NCBI GenBank assembly: GCA_020636575.1
Contig: JACJXP010000001.1
Span: 434,001-498,000, forward strand
Reading direction: 5' to 3'
Length of the DNA: 64,000 nucleotides
DNA from: Chitinophagales bacterium
Lineage (GTDB): Bacteria; Bacteroidota; Bacteroidia; Chitinophagales; Chitinophagaceae
The position numbers were made by a program, and so were the translations under genes. How positions within the stretch are numbered: position 1 is the stretch's first letter; each line of letters begins with the position of its first letter. The notes beneath the pieces were generated by a model. That model had not been told where the DNA came from and did not search any database. It saw only the letters and a program-made list of their open reading frames with translations. Shown here piece after piece: positions 60,494 to 64,000 of the stretch.

Positions 60494-61018
60494 TTAATCA
60501 GAACTACACCTAATCTCATCAAATTGAATTATTCTTCTAATCGAATCCATGACATTATAGTTATAATGACATGTATAGTCACTGGTATTATATAATTTAA
60601 AATTTGAAACATAAGCAAATATATCGTCAGGATAATTCTTACGCCTAACTAACACTACAAATCTTGAATCAGGAACATAGGAATTTAAGCTATCAACTTG
60701 GGCATAATTAAATAGTATTCGATTAAATGATTCAATCTTATTGATTGAATCAGTGGAGTATATCAAATATTTTGGCTGCAGCAACTCTTCTGGTTTTACA
60801 GCTATTAACGTAGCACATTCAGAGACATTTTTTAAAGTATCAATTCCCTCCCGCTTAATTTTTTTATTATAGAAGCACCAGCAATAAATTTCAATTGAAG
60901 TTATGTTTTGATGTGCCAATGAAGTCTTACTAGTGGTTTCTAATTTTTTCCCATTGGGGTTTGAACAACCGCAGAACAAACCAAGAGCAGCCAGAAAAAT
61001 TATAGTTATAAATCGCAT
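60494..61018 (-). CDS. hypothetical lipoprotein
   Basis: A 174-residue lipoprotein with lipobox LFCGC (cysteine at about 18). The mature part contains EIYCWCFYNKKIKREGI and several further cysteines (CATLI, TCHYNY, IRCSSD), so disulfides are likely. No family is recognised. The gene is more AT-rich than its neighbours, which suggests later acquisition. It stands alone between the tolC operon and the glycosidase gene. Confidence 0.6.
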   Translation of the reverse strand: MRFITIIFLAALGLFCGCSNPNGKKLETTSKTSLAHQNITSIEIYCWCFYNKKIKREGIDTLKNVSECATLIAVKPEELLQPKYLIYSTDSINKIESFNRILFNYAQVDSLNSYVPDSRFVVLVRRKNYPDDIFAYVSNFKLYNTSDYTCHYNYNVMDSIRRIIQFDEIRCSSD

Positions 61019-61109
61019 ACCTACTAATTGAAAAATTTTCTTTTATTAAAATTTAGCTTTATCTGGCAGTGATCGGTTTAACCTATGAAAAGAATGTGGT
61101 GCTATATGT

Positions 61110-62726
61110 TTATTCATACTCATACAATGTCAATCGCTGGATAGAATAATCACCGTGACTGATGCGGATATGCCGCCCCTGGTGGGTCTGGTCGCCGTTG
61201 AGATGGCGGATCACCCGCCACTTTCCATTTTCAAACACTCCTTCCTCATTTTTCAGTATCCCCACTATTTTATTCCGCTGTCGTTGATTTTTAAAAGTGG
61301 CGACAACGCCGGAACCGGCAATATAAAATTCGTTAGGTCCTGTTTGAATAATGATCGCCCCGCCAAAATCCCAGACTTCTTCACCTGCTCCTGCCTCCCA
61401 GCCCAACGTATAGCTGTTCTTAAAAGAAAATTCATAATCACCCAGCACCACGGTGGATAATTGTTTTGTTTTGTCCAAAAGCACTGCATCCATTTCTTGT
61501 TTGCCCTGGTGAGCTGCGATAAGCGGTTGTAGTTGTGCTATCAATTGATATGCTTTGCCCAGTTCTTCTTTTTCTGGGTTGGGTTTTGATTCAATACTGA
61601 ACGGTGAAAAACCAATGGCTTCATAATGTCCGATGGCAAACAATGCCTTGGGCGCTGCCGTAGCATCAAAGCGATGCTCGGGAATAAATAATGGATTTCC
61701 CTGTCTTACATACAGGTCATTCCAATGTTCAAAATCAGGGGTATAAAAATCAGGCGAAAGCATATCAACAGAAGGGGCCCCTGCCTTCCATATATCCATC
61801 AAATGAGGCAAAGGACCGGCACTGGGATATTCTCCCGGCGTTTTACCCGGACGTATCAATGCTGCATTTACAAACATCGGTAATGGATACGCTTCTTTGC
61901 CAGCCTTTGTAATGGCTTCGGCATATTTGGCAAAAAACCAGGCCATGAATAATTCATCTGTATGAAGTCCTTTTCCAAAAACTTCCTCCCATGTACCCTT
62001 TGTTTTAAAACCATTCTGTTTCCAGACTTCAAGAAACTCAGGCACCAGTATATCCTTATTCTTTTGCAGGTACTGCATCAGTTCAGTAGGTATAGCCGAA
62101 TTAAATTGTTTATTGGCAAGCGGATGATAGTCCCTCGCCGATGGCAACATACCGATCTCATTTTCCGGCTGCACCATGATCACCGTTTGCTGCTGGCCAT
62201 CCATCTGTTTTATATGTTGCATCAAGGCTTTAAAAGCTTTTGCATCTGCCTGCAGGTTATTATTACTGAAAGGGGTTAAAATTTCCTGGCTTACAGCTCT
62301 TTCATCTTTTGCCCTTGGATATTTTTCCTGGTTCAGTTTTATCCATGCCGGTGCATGACTCGACATACTGTTTTTCCAGGAACCGAACCACAACAAAACC
62401 AGTTTCAGCTCATGCTTTCTTGCTTCACCGATCAGTTTATCCAAAAGATGAAAATCATATTTGCCTTCCTCAGGTTCTATCAATTCCCAATACACAGGGG
62501 CAAGCACTGTGTTTAGGTGCATGGCTTTTAGTTTGGGCCAAACCGGCTCCATATTTTCTACGCTGGTAAAAGTTGAGTTGCCCAGCTCTCCTCCCAGAAC
62601 AATAAAGGGTCTGTCTTGCACAATAAGTTGTGTAGCCTCTCCCTGTTTTTGTAGATGAGGGATTGACTGTGCAGAGGCAGTTAGTTGACCGATTATTAAA
62701 AATAAAACTGATAAACTTACTCGCAT
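61110..62726 (-). CDS. GH35-like glycoside hydrolase (beta-galactosidase-type) with DUF5597-like end
   Basis: A 538-residue secreted glycosidase (signal peptide 1-19, ending ASAQ). The TIM-barrel domain shows LNTVLAPVYWELIEPEEGKY and the acid/base pair Asn189-Glu190 in VQPENEIGM; the likely nucleophile is Glu350 in GNPLFIPEHRF. The last 150 residues look like the DUF5597 beta domain found on GH35/GH42-like enzymes. The substrate is a beta-galactoside or similar plant or algal glycan, by family only. No SusCD pair is nearby, so it is not in a classic polysaccharide utilisation locus. Confidence 0.85.
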   Translation of the reverse strand: MRVSLSVLFLIIGQLTASAQSIPHLQKQGEATQLIVQDRPFIVLGGELGNSTFTSVENMEPVWPKLKAMHLNTVLAPVYWELIEPEEGKYDFHLLDKLIGEARKHELKLVLLWFGSWKNSMSSHAPAWIKLNQEKYPRAKDERAVSQEILTPFSNNNLQADAKAFKALMQHIKQMDGQQQTVIMVQPENEIGMLPSARDYHPLANKQFNSAIPTELMQYLQKNKDILVPEFLEVWKQNGFKTKGTWEEVFGKGLHTDELFMAWFFAKYAEAITKAGKEAYPLPMFVNAALIRPGKTPGEYPSAGPLPHLMDIWKAGAPSVDMLSPDFYTPDFEHWNDLYVRQGNPLFIPEHRFDATAAPKALFAIGHYEAIGFSPFSIESKPNPEKEELGKAYQLIAQLQPLIAAHQGKQEMDAVLLDKTKQLSTVVLGDYEFSFKNSYTLGWEAGAGEEVWDFGGAIIIQTGPNEFYIAGSGVVATFKNQRQRNKIVGILKNEEGVFENGKWRVIRHLNGDQTHQGRHIRISHGDYSIQRLTLYEYE

Positions 62727-62762
62727 AAAAGATTAGTTTTTACTAAAAATGCTTCCTTAAAA

Positions 62763-63683
62763 TTAATCAACTACATAAGCACTACTTCCTTTCCGACCAG
62801 TTCCGTATGTGAATTCAATACCAACCCCAAAGCTGACTTCATTAAAATCTCTTACCTTATAGTATTTTAAAAATGCATAATTCTTTCTATCGAACCGCTT
62901 ATTAATCTCTACCTGATATTCTGAAATATCTTTATAAATAGAGGTTTTAGCATCTATATAAATCAAAGAACGACCTCTTATACCTTTCCCAAATCCAAGT
63001 GTAAAACCTGGAGAATTTGTATTTCTATTTTTCTCGGTATCCCTATAAACAATTCTATTCAATCCTGTTATAAATCTAATCTTATTAAAATTCAGATTTG
63101 TTTCTAATGATATAGTTGACAAATCAATTCTTTTATCATAATCAATGTTCTGGTATGTAGCATAAATATCAGCATTGAAATAACAGCCAACAAAAAGGTG
63201 ATACAACCCAAGTCTGGTATTTAATATTCTATTTTGATTTAAATCAGTCTGGTAATTTATACTTGTTTTTATAAGAGGGTCAAGAAAATAATCAGGAAAA
63301 GCAAAATTAAACTGCAATCCAACAGGGTTATTTATCATTCCATTCAGTAAGCTAACTCTGATACTTTTTGCATCAAACCAATCCACATAACATATTTCAG
63401 AATCTAAATAAATATCCAAAAAATCCTGGTCTCCAACGGATAACTCAGTTGGTGTAAAGCTGACGGCATGTATAATTAAAGTTCTTATGGAATCAGGAAC
63501 AACTATTTTAAAGTTTCCATTTTTATCAGTTACTACTCCCATATTTGTTCCCTTAAGTATTACTGATGCTCCGGGAACAGGAGTTTTTCCTTTCTTCCGT
63601 TTTATAGTACCATGATATTCTTTTGATTGACCATTAACAATACCGGCAATAAAAAGAAATATTATGAAAAAGTAATTTCTCAT
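62763..63683 (-). CDS. secreted protein with carboxypeptidase regulatory-like domain
   Basis: A 306-residue protein with a signal peptide (1-18). Residues about 22-95 are a CarboxypepD_reg-like beta-sandwich (KGKTPVPGASVILKGTNMGV, then TDKNGNFKIVVPD), common in Bacteroidota outer-membrane proteins. The remaining 200 residues are beta-strand rich (QFNFAFPDYF, VGCYFNADIYATYQN, FGVGIEFTYGTG) and may form an outer-membrane barrel. Function unknown. It lies 36 bases upstream of the glycosidase gene on the same strand. Confidence 0.65.
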   Translation of the reverse strand: MRNYFFIIFLFIAGIVNGQSKEYHGTIKRKKGKTPVPGASVILKGTNMGVVTDKNGNFKIVVPDSIRTLIIHAVSFTPTELSVGDQDFLDIYLDSEICYVDWFDAKSIRVSLLNGMINNPVGLQFNFAFPDYFLDPLIKTSINYQTDLNQNRILNTRLGLYHLFVGCYFNADIYATYQNIDYDKRIDLSTISLETNLNFNKIRFITGLNRIVYRDTEKNRNTNSPGFTLGFGKGIRGRSLIYIDAKTSIYKDISEYQVEINKRFDRKNYAFLKYYKVRDFNEVSFGVGIEFTYGTGRKGSSAYVVD

Positions 63684-63715
63684 AAAAACATCAATAGCAG
63701 AAATGATAAAAACTC

Positions 63716-64000
63716 TTAAATATTATTAAATGACTGTTTTATATCATTAATTAAATAATCCGCCTCCTCCAACCCGCAATACATACGGATATAACGATGC
63801 TCTTTATTTGACGGATCATAATCGGCTGGTCGTATGCCTGCACATTTGGGGATCACCAGGCTTTCATGCCCACCCCAGCTTACTGCCATCATAATATGTT
63901 GTAATGATTCGCAAAACCGTACAATGGAGTCCCGGTCGGGATCTTTCAAAACAAAAGTAAAAAGGCCACAGGCGCCTTTCATTTGCTGCTTAGCCAGTGC
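63716..64000 (-). CDS. Cys/Met-metabolism PLP enzyme, C-terminal fragment
   Basis: The frame is open to the end of the window (94 residues seen, including six codons before the first visible ATG), so the N-terminal part lies outside. The sequence GACGLFTFVLKD, the SWGGHESLV motif and a terminal EEADYLINDIKQ match the C-terminal domain of the cystathionine gamma-synthase/lyase family. Which reaction it catalyses cannot be told from this end. Confidence 0.85.
   Translation of the reverse strand, partial: ALAKQQMKGACGLFTFVLKDPDRDSIVRFCESLQHIMMAVSWGGHESLVIPKCAGIRPADYDPSNKEHRYIRMYCGLEEADYLINDIKQSFNNI

Noticed and set aside
61110..62726. Glycosidase as part of a polysaccharide utilisation locus
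   Set aside because: No SusC/SusD pair or sugar regulator is nearby.
1..64000. Search for CRISPR repeats, tRNA genes, insertion sequences, prophage or toxin-antitoxin pairs
   Set aside because: No regular repeats, tRNA-like cloverleaf, transposase, integrase or phage structural genes were seen in the sequence.

Overview
The window is AT-rich chromosomal DNA of a Bacteroidota bacterium, most likely Chitinophagia/Chitinophagaceae. The evidence is a complete gldK-gldL-gldM-gldN gliding/type IX secretion block, a secreted protein with a T9SS C-terminal sorting domain, several clade-typical families (DUF4271, DUF4783, DUF4920, DUF6607, HmuY, Haem_bd), two TonB-dependent receptors, and promoters with the Bacteroidota -7 box TAnnTTTG instead of E. 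coli-type boxes. I saw no rRNA, tRNA, CRISPR array, insertion sequence or prophage. No gene-free stretch exceeds about 300 bases; the longest gaps (about 1217-1455, 14694-14973, 34087-34292, 43844-44075) hold promoters, terminators or nothing I recognise. The family assignment below class level is inference.

Layout. 1-7.3 kb: the end of methylmalonyl-CoA epimerase, a T9SS cargo protein, the acpP/fabF/rnc cluster, a GNAT acetyltransferase, a PhoD-like phosphatase with a YcxB-like protein, and a lysine-rich DksA-like protein coupled to ileS. 7.3-16.6 kb: ileS, then a haem-uptake cluster (TonB receptor, HmuY, DUF6607), a DUF4920 protein, and a di-haem cytochrome c peroxidase. 16.5-18.6 kb: a tightly overlapping nitroreductase/SET-domain/peroxidase operon and an AraC-type regulator with a cysteine cluster. 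18.7-21.1 kb: lpxA, an overlapping ABC ATPase and a duplicated-domain membrane protein. 21.1-32.5 kb: a lipoprotein, ald-tsaE, copper ATPase-recQ, a HerA-like ATPase with a GroES-like protein, an RprY-like regulator, ruvB and an oxidoreductase. 32.6-43.9 kb: a secreted protein, a gpmI/Haem_bd/hypothetical/TonB-receptor run, a sigma factor with a membrane-anchored beta-barrel partner, and a lipoprotein-uvrC pair.

44-55 kb is the envelope core on the minus strand: a BamA-like protein, DUF4271, hemD, a YyaL-type thioredoxin protein, then gldKLMN. GldK/GldN form the periplasmic ring and GldL/GldM the proton-driven motor of the type IX system that would export the first secreted protein. 55-64 kb holds hemW, two tiny membrane proteins, gpsA, a TolC-adaptor efflux pair, a lipoprotein, a GH35-like glycosidase, a carboxypeptidase-regulatory-domain protein, and the end of a Cys/Met-metabolism PLP enzyme.

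Most of the window is ordinary core genome and I do not see an unmistakable new system. The signals most worth following are: an isoleucyl-tRNA synthetase with a swapped GXHH class I signature; strong stem-loops on both sides of gldL; a perfect 14-bp palindrome in the tolC/adaptor promoter; a sigma factor paired with a protein that looks inner-membrane anchored at one end and outer-membrane barrel at the other; a DksA-like protein with a histone H1-like tail and no zinc site; and a SET-domain protein translationally coupled to two redox enzymes.
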